From the NCBI GenBank assembly GCA_027031685.1, contig JALVPS010000162.1, positions 1-16,544 of the forward strand: a stretch of DNA of 16,544 nt, written 5' to 3'. The notes under the pieces were generated by a model. The model saw nothing but the letters and a program-made list of their open reading frames with translations. It was not told where the DNA came from and made no database searches. Numbering within the stretch: position 1 is the first letter of the stretch; each line of letters opens with the position of its first letter. Source of the DNA: Gammaproteobacteria bacterium. Its GTDB lineage: Bacteria > Pseudomonadota > Gammaproteobacteria > UWMA-0217. The position numbers were made by a program, and so were the translations under genes. Shown one piece after another: positions 1 to 6,205 of the stretch.

Positions 1-1
1 C

Positions 2-1603
2 CTCAACGCCGAGCAGGCCGCCGCCGTGCAGGCCTTCGCCACCGGCGGCGAGGGCTTCCGCGTGGCCCTGCTGGACGGGGTCACCGGCAGCGGCAAGACC
101 GAGGTCTACCTGCGGCTCATCGCCGACCAGCTGGCCGCCGGCCGGCAGGTGCTGGTGCTGGTGCCGGAGATCAGCCTCACCCCGCAGCTGCTGCGCCGCT
201 TCGCGGCCCGCTTCCCCGACCGCACCATCGCCCTGCACTCGGCCCTGGGCGAGCGCGAGCGGCTGGCCGGCTGGCGGCTGGCGGCCAACGGGGCGGCCGG
301 GGTAGTCATCGGCACCCGCTCGGCGGTGTTCACGCCCCTGGCTCGGCCGGGGCTGATCGTGGTGGACGAGGAGCACGACCCGGCCCTCAAGCAGCAGGAG
401 GGCTTCCGCTACCACGCCCGCGACGTGGCCCTGCTGCGCGCCCAGCAGCTGGGCATCCCGGTGCTGCTCGGTTCCGCCACCCCGGCCCTGGAGAGCCTGG
501 CCCACGCCCGCGCCGGCCGCTGGCAATGGCTGCGCCTGACGCAGCGCGCCGGGGGCGCCCGGCCGCCCCGGCTGCACCTGGTGGACCTGCGCCGCCAGGC
601 CCTGCGCGAGGGGCTCTCGCACACCCTGCTCACGCGCATGCGCGAGCACCTGGCCGCCGGCCGGCAGGTGCTGCTGTTCCTCAACCGGCGCGGCTACGCC
701 CCGGTCATGCTGTGCCATGCCTGCGGCGCCACCCTGGACTGCCCGCGCTGCGACGCCCACACCACCTACCACGCCACCCGCCACCGCCTGCGCTGCCACC
801 ACTGCGGTCACGAGCGCCCGCCGCCCGCCGCCTGCCCGGCCTGCGGCAGCGAGGAGCTGACCGTGGTGGGGCTGGGCACGCAGCGCCTGGAGGCCACCCT
901 GGGCGAGCTGTTCCCCGACCAGCCGCTCATCCGCATCGACCGCGACAGCATGCGCCGCAAGGGCGCCCTGGGCGAGGCGCTGGCGGCCATCGGCCGCGGC
1001 GAGTACCGCATCGTGCTGGGCACCCAGATGCTGGCCAAGGGCCACGACTTCCCGGGCATCACCCTGGTGGGCATGATCGACGTGGACCAGGGCCTGTTCA
1101 GCACCGACTTCCGCGCCCCCGAGCGGCTGGTGCAGCAGGTCATGCAGGTGAGCGGCCGGGCCGGGCGCGGCGACGAGCCGGGCGAGGTGGTGCTGCAGAC
1201 CCACCGCCCCGACCATCCCCTGCTGCAAGGGCTGCTGCGGCGCGACTATGGCGCCCTGGCCGAGCAGCTGCTGGCCGAACGGGAGTGCGCCGGCTGGCCG
1301 CCCCATGCCCACTTGGTTCTAGTGCGGGCCAGCGCCCACCGACGCGAGCCGGCGCTGGCCTTTCTCGACGCCTTCGCCGGGCTGTGCCGCGCCCAGGGGG
1401 CGGACGGCGTGGAGCTGCTGGGACCGGCCCCCGCCCCCATGGAGCGCAAGGCCGGCCGCTACCGCCAGATCCTGCTGCTGCGCGCCGCCGCGCGCGGCCC
1501 CCTGCACGGCCTGCTGACCCGGGTGCTGCCCGCCGCCCGCCGCCTGCCCGCCGCGCGCCGCGTGCGCTGGTCGGTGGACGTGGACCCGCTGGAGCTGGGC
1601 TGA
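2..1603 (+). CDS. priA: Primosomal protein N' (replication restart helicase PriA), 5'-truncated by window edge
   Basis: PriA is a 3'-to-5' DNA helicase that recognises stalled or repaired forks and reloads the replisome. The reading frame is open from base 2, and the residues before the first possible GTG (base 26) already match the family, so the gene starts outside the window. About 533 residues are present of a usual ~730; the N-terminal DNA-binding part is missing. Visible are the Walker A motif GVTGSGKTEVYL, the DEEH Walker B box (VVDEEHDPALKQQEG), the GSATPALES motif III, and a complete zinc-binding insert with four CxxC pairs (CHAC, CPRC, CHHC, CPAC). The helicase C-lobe motifs GTQMLAKGHDFPG and VSGRAGRG follow. 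The C-terminus ends in WSVDVDPLELG, as is usual. The stop is 2 bp from the mer promoter -35, so transcription from priA could run into merA. Confidence 0.97.
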   Translation, partial: LNAEQAAAVQAFATGGEGFRVALLDGVTGSGKTEVYLRLIADQLAAGRQVLVLVPEISLTPQLLRRFAARFPDRTIALHSALGERERLAGWRLAANGAAGVVIGTRSAVFTPLARPGLIVVDEEHDPALKQQEGFRYHARDVALLRAQQLGIPVLLGSATPALESLAHARAGRWQWLRLTQRAGGARPPRLHLVDLRRQALREGLSHTLLTRMREHLAAGRQVLLFLNRRGYAPVMLCHACGATLDCPRCDAHTTYHATRHRLRCHHCGHERPPPAACPACGSEELTVVGLGTQRLEATLGELFPDQPLIRIDRDSMRRKGALGEALAAIGRGEYRIVLGTQMLAKGHDFPGITLVGMIDVDQGLFSTDFRAPERLVQQVMQVSGRAGRGDEPGEVVLQTHRPDHPLLQGLLRRDYGALAEQLLAERECAGWPPHAHLVLVRASAHRREPALAFLDAFAGLCRAQGADGVELLGPAPAPMERKAGRYRQILLLRAAARGPLHGLLTRVLPAARRLPAARRVRWSVDVDPLELG

Positions 1604-1605
1604 GC

Positions 1606-1637
1606 TTGACACCGTACCGTGGTACGGCTGCTAGGCT
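1606..1637 (+). promoter_or_regulatory. mer-type promoter with MerR operator
   Basis: The -35 is TTGACA (1606-1611). It is followed by the dyad CCGTAC-CGTG-GTACGG (1612-1627), which has the same half-sites and 4-bp centre as the classical Tn501/Tn21 mer operator. The -10 is TAGGCT at 1632-1637 with a 20-bp spacer, or CTAGGC at 1631-1636 with a 19-bp spacer. An overlong spacer holding the dyad is the signature of promoters that MerR-family regulators activate by untwisting DNA. Transcription would start near 1644, 24 bases before merA. The RBS GGAGGT is at 1658-1663. Confidence 0.9.
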
Positions 1638-1667
1638 GGACACAGCACCATCACCACGGAGGTCGCC

Positions 1668-3302
1668 ATGCCCACCACCCGCCTCGCCCTCACCGGCCTC
1701 ACCTGCGCCCACTGCGCCGACACCGTGCGCGCCGCCCTGGCATCCCTGCCCGGCGTGCAGGCCGCGGTGGACTACCCGCGCGCCGAGGCCGTGGTGCAGC
1801 ACCCGCCCGACATCACCGCCGAACGGCTGGTGGCCGCCGTGCAGGCGCGCGGCTACGGAGCCCGCCCCCTGGCCGACGACGCCGGCGACGACAGCGCTGC
1901 CGCCGGCCTGCACATCGCCATCATCGGCAGCGGCTCGGCGGCCTTCGCCGCCGCCCTCCAGGCCAGCGAGCGGGGCGCCCGCGTCACCCTCGTCGAGCGC
2001 GCGCCGGTCATCGGCGGCACCTGCGTCAACGTGGGCTGCGTGCCGTCCAAGATCATGCTGCGCGCCGCCGAGCTGGCCCAGCTGCAGCGCCACAACCCCT
2101 TCCGCGGCCTGGCCGACTGCGAGCCGCGCATCGACCGCCCCGCCCTGCTCGCCCAGCAGCAGGACCGGGTAGCGGAGCTGCGCGCCACCAAGTACGAGGA
2201 CATCCTGCGCGATCACCCGGACATCACCCTGCGGCGCGGCAGCGCCCGCTTCCTGGACGCCACCACCCTGGCCATCGACACCCCCGACGGCCACAGCGAG
2301 CGCCTGGCCGCCGACCGCATCCTGGTGGCCACCGGCTCGCGGCCCCACATCCCGCCCGTGGCCGGCCTGGCCGACACCCCCTACTGGACCTCAACCGAGG
2401 CGCTGGCGGCGGAGACGGTGCCCGAACACCTGATCGTGCTCGGCTCGTCCATCGTCGCCGTGGAGCTGGCCCAGGCCTGGCGGCGGCTGGGCGCGGCGGT
2501 CACCCTGCTGGCCCGCCACACCCTGCTGTACCGCTTCGACCCGGCCCTGGGCGCCGGCCTGCGCGAGGCCTTCGCGGCGGAGGGCATCGCCGTGCGCGAG
2601 CACACCCAGGCCGAGCGGGTGCGCCACGACGGCGACCGCTTCCATGTGCAGCTGGACGACGGCAGCACCCTGGAGAGCGACGCCCTGCTGGTGGCCACCG
2701 GCCGGCGCCCCAACACCGACGCCCTGGACCTGCCCGCCGCCGGCGTGGCCACCGACGCCCACGGCGCCATCGTGGTGGACGAGACGCTGCGCACCTCGGC
2801 GCCCACCGTGTGGGCCGCCGGCGACTGCTGCAACCTGCCCCGGTTCGTGTACGTGGCGGCGGCGGCCGGCACCCGCGCGGCCATCAACATGACCGGCGGC
2901 AGCGCCCGCCTGGACCTGACCGGCCTGCCGGCGGTGATCTTCACCGACCCGCAGGTGGCCAGCGCCGGCCTGGACCCGGCCGCCGCGGCGCGCGCCGGCA
3001 TCGCCGTGGAGACGCGCCGCCTGGACCTGGACCAGGTGCCGCGCGCCCTGGCCAACTTCGAGACGCGCGGCTTCGTGCAGCTGGTGGCCAGCGCCGGCGA
3101 GCGCCGCCTGCTGGGGGCGCAGATCCTGGCCCCGGCCGCCGGCGAGATGATCCAGACCGCCGTGCTGGCCATCCGCCAGGGGCTCACCGTGGCCGACCTG
3201 GCCGACACCCTGTTCCCCTACCTGACCATGGTGGAGGGGCTCAAGCTGTGCGCCCAGACCTTCACCCGCGACGTCAGCCAGCTCTCCTGCTGCGCGGGCT
3301 GA
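1668..3302 (+). CDS. merA: Mercury(II) reductase MerA with N-terminal HMA domain
   Basis: This is a cytosolic FAD/NADPH enzyme that reduces Hg2+ to volatile Hg0. Residues 1-70 form a heavy-metal-associated (NmerA) domain with the metal-binding GLTCAHC motif (Cys13, Cys16). The Rossmann/FAD motif IIGSGSAA is near 85-92. The redox-active disulfide motif GGTCVNVGCVPSK (Cys119, Cys124) matches mercuric reductases, and the vicinal CysCys pair three residues from the end (LSCCAG, Cys541-Cys542) is diagnostic of MerA against other flavin disulfide reductases. Length (544 aa) is normal (Tn501 MerA is 561). The ATG at 1668 has a good RBS (GGAGGT, 5 bp gap) and the mer operator lies just upstream. merR follows 4 bp after the stop. 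No merT, merP or merC transporter gene is in the window, so Hg2+ uptake is either encoded elsewhere or absent. Confidence 0.97.
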   Translation: MPTTRLALTGLTCAHCADTVRAALASLPGVQAAVDYPRAEAVVQHPPDITAERLVAAVQARGYGARPLADDAGDDSAAAGLHIAIIGSGSAAFAAALQASERGARVTLVERAPVIGGTCVNVGCVPSKIMLRAAELAQLQRHNPFRGLADCEPRIDRPALLAQQQDRVAELRATKYEDILRDHPDITLRRGSARFLDATTLAIDTPDGHSERLAADRILVATGSRPHIPPVAGLADTPYWTSTEALAAETVPEHLIVLGSSIVAVELAQAWRRLGAAVTLLARHTLLYRFDPALGAGLREAFAAEGIAVREHTQAERVRHDGDRFHVQLDDGSTLESDALLVATGRRPNTDALDLPAAGVATDAHGAIVVDETLRTSAPTVWAAGDCCNLPRFVYVAAAAGTRAAINMTGGSARLDLTGLPAVIFTDPQVASAGLDPAAAARAGIAVETRRLDLDQVPRALANFETRGFVQLVASAGERRLLGAQILAPAAGEMIQTAVLAIRQGLTVADLADTLFPYLTMVEGLKLCAQTFTRDVSQLSCCAG

Positions 3303-3306
3303 GGCC

Positions 3307-3669
3307 ATGGCGGCGGGCTACACCATCGGCCAGCTGGCGCGCGCCGCCGGCGTGAACGTGGAGACCATCCGCTACCCGCCCCAGGCCCTGGCGCGGCTGC
3401 GCTTCATCCGCCAGGCCCGGGCGCTGGGCTTCTCCCTGGCCGAGATCGGCCGCCTGCTGGCCCTGGACGAGGCGCACTGCGCCGAGGTGCGAACGGTGGC
3501 CGAGGCCCACCTGCGCCGGGTGCGCGACCGGCTGGCCAAGCTGCAGCGGCTGGAGGCCGCCCTGGCCGCGCTGGTGGCCCACTGCGCCGACAACGCCGAC
3601 GGCGCGCCCTGCCCCATCCTGGAGATCCTCGGCCCGCCGCCCGAGGCCGACGGCCGACGGCCGTCTTGA
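3307..3669 (+). CDS. merR: MerR-type mercury-responsive regulator with internal deletion in the DNA-binding domain
   Basis: MerR binds the mer operator and switches the promoter on when Hg2+ is bound. Helix-turn-helix residues TIGQLARAAGVNVETIRY (6-23) are typical. All three Hg-binding cysteines are kept with correct spacing: Cys58, Cys93 and Cys102 (35 and 9 apart, as for Cys82/117/126 in Tn501 MerR). However, ETIRY runs straight into PPQALARLRF, where full-length MerRs have about 20 more residues (the YQRRGLL...GGYRRY wing). The protein is 120 aa instead of ~140. The loss is in frame and falls at an Arg-Tyr (CGCTAC, 3370-3375), which in the family occurs on both sides of the wing, so slippage between short repeats is a likely cause. 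merR lies downstream of merA on the same strand, unlike the usual divergent upstream position in Gram-negative mer operons. Function as an activator is doubtful. Confidence 0.85.
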   Translation: MAAGYTIGQLARAAGVNVETIRYPPQALARLRFIRQARALGFSLAEIGRLLALDEAHCAEVRTVAEAHLRRVRDRLAKLQRLEAALAALVAHCADNADGAPCPILEILGPPPEADGRRPS

Positions 3670-3751
3670 AAAACCACCCCCCGCATCCATATGCCTCTCA
3701 ATAGAGACGCCGGCCACGGCGCGCCGGCGCGCAAACCAAAGGAGGCATGAC

Positions 3752-4543
3752 ATGGCACAGACCATCGACACTCGGCAGGTGCCCCGGCGGGGCCGCCTGC
3801 GTTTCCACATCCGTTCCATCGACCGGCGCCGGCCGTGGCGCTGGTTGGCCGAGGGCTGGCACGACTATGCCGCCCATCCCTGGCAGAGCGTGCTGTACGG
3901 GGCGCTGTTCGTGGCCGCCGGCTGGTGGCTGGGCTATTACGCCCTGCAGCGGCCGGTGCTGCTGTTCGGCTTTCTGAGCGGCCTGCTGCTCATCACCCCG
4001 CTGCTGGCCACCGGCCTGTACGAGGCCGCCCGCTGCCGCCGCTGCGGCGAGATCCCCACCATCCGCGGCGGCCTGCGCATGGTGGGCCGCAAGCTGGGCG
4101 CCATCCTCACCATCGGCGCCGTGCTGCTCATCATCCTCATCGCCTGGCTGCGCGTCTCGGCGCTGCTCATCGCCCTCAAGTTCCACGTGGCCGGGCAAAG
4201 CGCGGCGGCCCTGTCGCTGGGTGACATGCTGCAGTGGCATAACCTGAGCTGGCTGACCCTGTACCTGCTCATCGGGCTGGCCTTCGCCGCGGCGGTGTTC
4301 GTCACCAACAACCTGTCCCTGCCGCTGATGATCGACCGCGACGCCGACGCGGTGACGGCCATGGTGGCCAGCATCCGCGCCGTGCGCGAAAACCCCGGGC
4401 CCATGCTGCGCTGGGCGGCCATCATCGTCGGCCTGTCGCTGGTGGGCGTGGCGACCGGCTTCCTGGGCTTTCTGATCCTCTTCCCGCTGCTCGGCTACGC
4501 CACGTGGCACAGCTACGCCGATCTGGTGGCCTGGGACGACTGA
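3752..4543 (+). CDS. DUF2189-family integral membrane protein
   Basis: A 263-aa inner-membrane protein. After a basic cytosolic N-terminus (FHIRSIDRRRPWRWLAEGWHDYAAHP) come about six hydrophobic segments: around residues 46-65, 69-88, 121-145, 168-190, 212-235 and 236-252. The GWHDYAAHPWQSVLYG start and the closing SYADLVAWDD are typical of the DUF2189/BPSS1780-like family of proteobacterial membrane proteins; assignment is from memory of the family pattern. No enzymatic motif is visible. A short CRRCGE (CxxC) motif sits in the cytosolic loop after the second hairpin and may bind metal or be chance. The ATG has a strong RBS (AAAGGAGG, 3739-3746). Function is unknown; in other proteobacteria such proteins are often near respiratory genes (established only loosely). 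Confidence 0.75.
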   Translation: MAQTIDTRQVPRRGRLRFHIRSIDRRRPWRWLAEGWHDYAAHPWQSVLYGALFVAAGWWLGYYALQRPVLLFGFLSGLLLITPLLATGLYEAARCRRCGEIPTIRGGLRMVGRKLGAILTIGAVLLIILIAWLRVSALLIALKFHVAGQSAAALSLGDMLQWHNLSWLTLYLLIGLAFAAAVFVTNNLSLPLMIDRDADAVTAMVASIRAVRENPGPMLRWAAIIVGLSLVGVATGFLGFLILFPLLGYATWHSYADLVAWDD

Positions 4544-4594
4544 ACCCGGGGCCGCCCCGCGCGCCCCCCCCTTCCACGAGGCAACAAGGACAAC

Positions 4595-4945
4595 ATGAAC
4601 AAACCCGACGACCACCCCCTGCCGGACGTCCGCCTGGACGAATACGGCTTTTTCACCGACCCGCAGGACTGGACCCACCAGCGCGCCGAGCGATACGCCC
4701 GCGCCCTGGGCATGGGCGAGCTCACCCCGACGCACTGGGCCGTGCTGGAGCACGTGCGCGAGCACTGGCTGACCCACCAGGCCATCCAGCCCGCCAAGCT
4801 CATCTGCCGCGCCGTGGAGCTGGAGGACGACTGCGTGTGGCGCCTGTTCGGCGGCCCGCTGGAGATGTGGAAGGTGGCCGGCCTGCCCTACCCCGGGCTG
4901 GAGGCCTACACCTACATGGAGAACGAGGAACCGCCGGCGGGCTGA
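4595..4945 (+). CDS. DsrC/TusE-family protein lacking the conserved C-terminal cysteines
   Basis: A 116-aa small cytosolic protein. The fold signature is clear: DEYGFFTDPQDW near the N-terminus, then LTPTHWAVLEHVREHW, then FGGPLEMWKVAGLPYP, which aligns with the DsrC/TusE motif GGPxxxxCKIAGLP. DsrC carries sulfur on two C-terminal cysteines and TusE on one. Here the upstream cysteine position is Trp92 and the C-terminal GCV tail is replaced by YTYMENEEPPAG. The only cysteines (71 and 80) are outside the usual sites. It therefore cannot do the DsrC or TusE sulfur relay. It matches the cysteine-free relatives sometimes called RspA, which are suspected of regulatory roles. RBS AAGGA at 4586-4590. 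It lies 51 bp after the DUF2189 gene and may be cotranscribed with it. Confidence 0.85.
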   Translation: MNKPDDHPLPDVRLDEYGFFTDPQDWTHQRAERYARALGMGELTPTHWAVLEHVREHWLTHQAIQPAKLICRAVELEDDCVWRLFGGPLEMWKVAGLPYPGLEAYTYMENEEPPAG

Positions 4946-4991
4946 CCGCGGGCGGCGCAATGGGCCTATACTGGAAAAATAGTGAATTCAC
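4942..4991 (+). promoter_or_regulatory. Probable promoter of the Crp/Fnr-family gene with a palindrome at the start site
   Basis: TATACT at 4967-4972 is a good -10; CTGACC at 4942-4947 is a weak -35 (19-bp spacer). The perfect 10-bp palindrome GTGAATTCAC (4982-4991) begins about 3 bp after the predicted start (near 4979), a position suited to autorepression. The stretch is noticeably more AT-rich than its surroundings. It supports the GTG at 5062 as the start of the next gene over an in-frame ATG at 4960, which would overlap this promoter. Confidence 0.5.
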
Positions 4992-5061
4992 CCACGCACC
5001 GGAGCCACCGCTTGTCTCACCGCTGCACCGCCCCGGCGACCGGCACACAGGCCATCCGCCC

Positions 5062-5838
5062 GTGACCGACAACTCGCACCCCCCCGTCCTGCGCCACCTG
5101 CTGCGCACCCGCCTGCGGGAGTCGCCCCTGTTCACGGGCGTGGACGAGGCCTTTCTGGACCGCGTCATCGACAGCGGCCGCCAGGAGTACCTGGCCGCCA
5201 ACGCCGAGTGGAACGACGAGCGACCGGAGCAGTTCTTCACCGTGCTCATCCAGGGCCGCATGGAGGTGGTACGCATCGACCCGCGCTCGGCGCGCCGCTT
5301 CACCCTGTTCCTGCTCGGGCCGGGCGACGGCTACGACATCCTGCCGCTGCTGGACGGCCAGCCACACGAGGCCACCCTGTTCGCCATCGACGACGTGCAC
5401 CTGCTGCGTTTCCCGCTGGCACAGGTGCGCCAGTGGCTGCACGACAACCCCACCCTCAACCACAATTTCCTCATGTACGTGGGGCACTCCCTGCGCCGCA
5501 TGGAAGACCTGGCCACCGACCTGGCCCTGCACGGCACCCTCAAGCGGCTCGCCAACCTGCTGCTGCGCCACCTGGACCTGCACCCGGCCCACGGCCCGGC
5601 CACCGACCCCGTGCCGGTGCGCCTCATCAACGATCTCAAGCACGAGCGGCTGGCCAGCATGATCGGCTCCGTGCGGCAGATCGTGAACCGCCACCTGGGC
5701 AAGCTGAAGCGCATGGGCGTGATCGAACAGCAGGAGAACCGCCTGTTCGTGCGCGACCTGGAGACCCTCAAGCGCTACGCCGAGCGCGTCGAGGATGACA
5801 TCGAGCGCGACCGCCGGCGCCGCGATCCCCGCCGCTGA
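5062..5838 (+). CDS. Crp/Fnr-family transcriptional regulator
   Basis: A 258-aa protein with an N-terminal cyclic-nucleotide-binding-like beta-roll (about 25-125, with FFTVLIQGRMEVV and FLLGPGDGYDILPLLDG), a long dimerisation helix (130-160) and a C-terminal winged helix-turn-helix (190-235). It lacks the cAMP cassette of Crp (GE...RSA), the FNR cysteine cluster, and the Cys75/His77 haem ligands of CooA, so its effector is unknown. The recognition helix reads IGSVRQIVNRHL; Arg205-Gln206 align with Arg177-Gln178 of CooA, which reads TGTCA half-sites, where Crp has Arg-Glu and reads TGTGA. A perfect TGTCA-N6-TGACA site lies 30 bp after its stop. The GTG start is chosen because the upstream in-frame ATG (4960) sits inside a promoter-like stretch; the RBS for this GTG is weak. 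It is preceded by the DsrC-like gene. Confidence 0.85.
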   Translation: MTDNSHPPVLRHLLRTRLRESPLFTGVDEAFLDRVIDSGRQEYLAANAEWNDERPEQFFTVLIQGRMEVVRIDPRSARRFTLFLLGPGDGYDILPLLDGQPHEATLFAIDDVHLLRFPLAQVRQWLHDNPTLNHNFLMYVGHSLRRMEDLATDLALHGTLKRLANLLLRHLDLHPAHGPATDPVPVRLINDLKHERLASMIGSVRQIVNRHLGKLKRMGVIEQQENRLFVRDLETLKRYAERVEDDIERDRRRRDPRR

Positions 5839-5865
5839 GCCCACCCTGGCCACCATTGCGCTACC

Positions 5866-5910
5866 GCTGTCACCGAGGTGACAGCCCCGCTCGCTGACGC
5901 CCACTACCAT
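5866..5910 (+). promoter_or_regulatory. Class II Crp/CooA-type promoter (TGTCA-N6-TGACA box plus -10) of candidate sRNA
   Basis: The perfect inverted repeat GCTGTCACC-GA-GGTGACAGC occupies 5866-5885 (9-bp arms, 2-bp centre). Its core is TGTCA-CCGAGG-TGACA (5868-5883), the Crp-family 5-N6-5 layout with the half-site known for CooA. A -10-like TACCAT is at 5905-5910. The distance from dyad centre (5875.5) to the end of the -10 is 34.5 bp, exactly that of class II activated promoters (site at -41.5), which need no -35; none is evident. The start would be near 5917. The dyad could instead be a simple mRNA hairpin of the upstream gene, but no T-run follows it. Confidence 0.6.
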
Positions 5911-5916
5911 GACGGG

Positions 5917-6025
5917 CGTCCGGCCCAGCGCCCGACATTATTGGCCTGCATACCCTCCAACTCACCCCCGCATTGCAGGCGCGGCTTTCCCTGACCGAAC
6001 GGGCCGGGGAAAGCCGGTTTTTTTT
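5917..6025 (+). ncRNA. Candidate small regulatory RNA (~108 nt) with C-rich loop
   Basis: The RNA would run from the predicted start near 5917 to the T-run ending at 6025. It holds no convincing ORF. Structure in order: a weak 5' stem GGGCG/CGCCC (5914-5918 with 5929-5933), an AU-rich single strand (acattatt), a stem GCCTGCA/TGCAGGC (5944-5950 with 5974-5980) closing a 23-nt C-rich loop with CCCTCC and CCCCC, then the terminator hairpin. A loop with CCUCC can pair with Shine-Dalgarno sequences, as in several known C-rich-loop bacterial sRNAs. The alternative reading is a leader/attenuator of the transporter gene, but that gene has its own promoter downstream of this terminator. Confidence 0.5.
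5982..6025 (+). terminator. Strong intrinsic terminator
   Basis: Stem CGGCTTTCCC (5982-5991) pairs perfectly with GGGAAAGCCG (6007-6016) around a 15-nt loop that can form a small inner CCG/CGG pair. One G and eight T (6018-6025) follow. It separates the regulator/sRNA region from the transporter operon. Confidence 0.93.
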
Positions 6026-6096
6026 GCCATTTACCCCGATTCTCCCCCGTCACTCCGCTGCGGGTGCGCAATTCCAAAGAATCCACTTCCAACCCG

Positions 6097-6138
6097 TTGA
6101 CAATCGTCAACTGACCGCGCCGGCACCCGCGACACAAT
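6097..6138 (+). promoter_or_regulatory. FNR/ANR/DNR-type class II promoter of the transporter operon
   Basis: TTGAC-AATC-GTCAA at 6097-6110 fits the FNR/DNR consensus TTGAY-N4-RTCAA and is a perfect dyad (GTTGAC/GTCAAC with flanking bases). The -10 CACAAT is at 6133-6138. The box centre (6103.5) is 34.5 bp from the -10 end, which is exact class II geometry; the start would be near 6145. This places an in-frame ATG at 6137 inside the -10, so translation should start at 6206. Confidence 0.72.
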
Positions 6139-6180
6139 GGCCGCCCACGCAGTCGTTCCGACGGCCGGAACGTTGGCCAT

Positions 6181-6194
6181 TCGACAATCGTCCA
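6181..6194 (+). promoter_or_regulatory. Second FNR/DNR-like half-perfect box in the transporter leader
   Basis: TCGAC-AATC-GTCCA matches the consensus at 8 of 10 positions and shares the 10-mer GACAATCGTC, including the N4, with the box at 6097-6110. The two copies are exactly 84 bp apart (eight 10.5-bp turns). At about +43 it could act as a repression or looping site. Confidence 0.4.
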
Positions 6195-6205
6195 GAGCAG
6201 AGCCC

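Noticed and set aside
1140..2348. A 402-codon open frame on the - strand across priA/merA
   Set aside because: Gly/Ala/Arg-rich shadow of two clear genes, with no RBS and no recognisable motif.
3640..3670. GACGGCCGTC palindrome at the merR end as a terminator
   Set aside because: No T-run follows, and repeats of CGGCCGA in coding GC-rich DNA explain it.
4960..5061. Upstream ATG as start of the Crp/Fnr gene
   Set aside because: The stretch holds a good TATACT -10 and a palindrome, and the extra 34 residues are not typical of the family.
6137..6205. Upstream ATG as start of the permease
   Set aside because: It falls inside the predicted -10 (6133-6138), has no RBS, and adds 23 residues not expected in the family. 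6206 is preferred.
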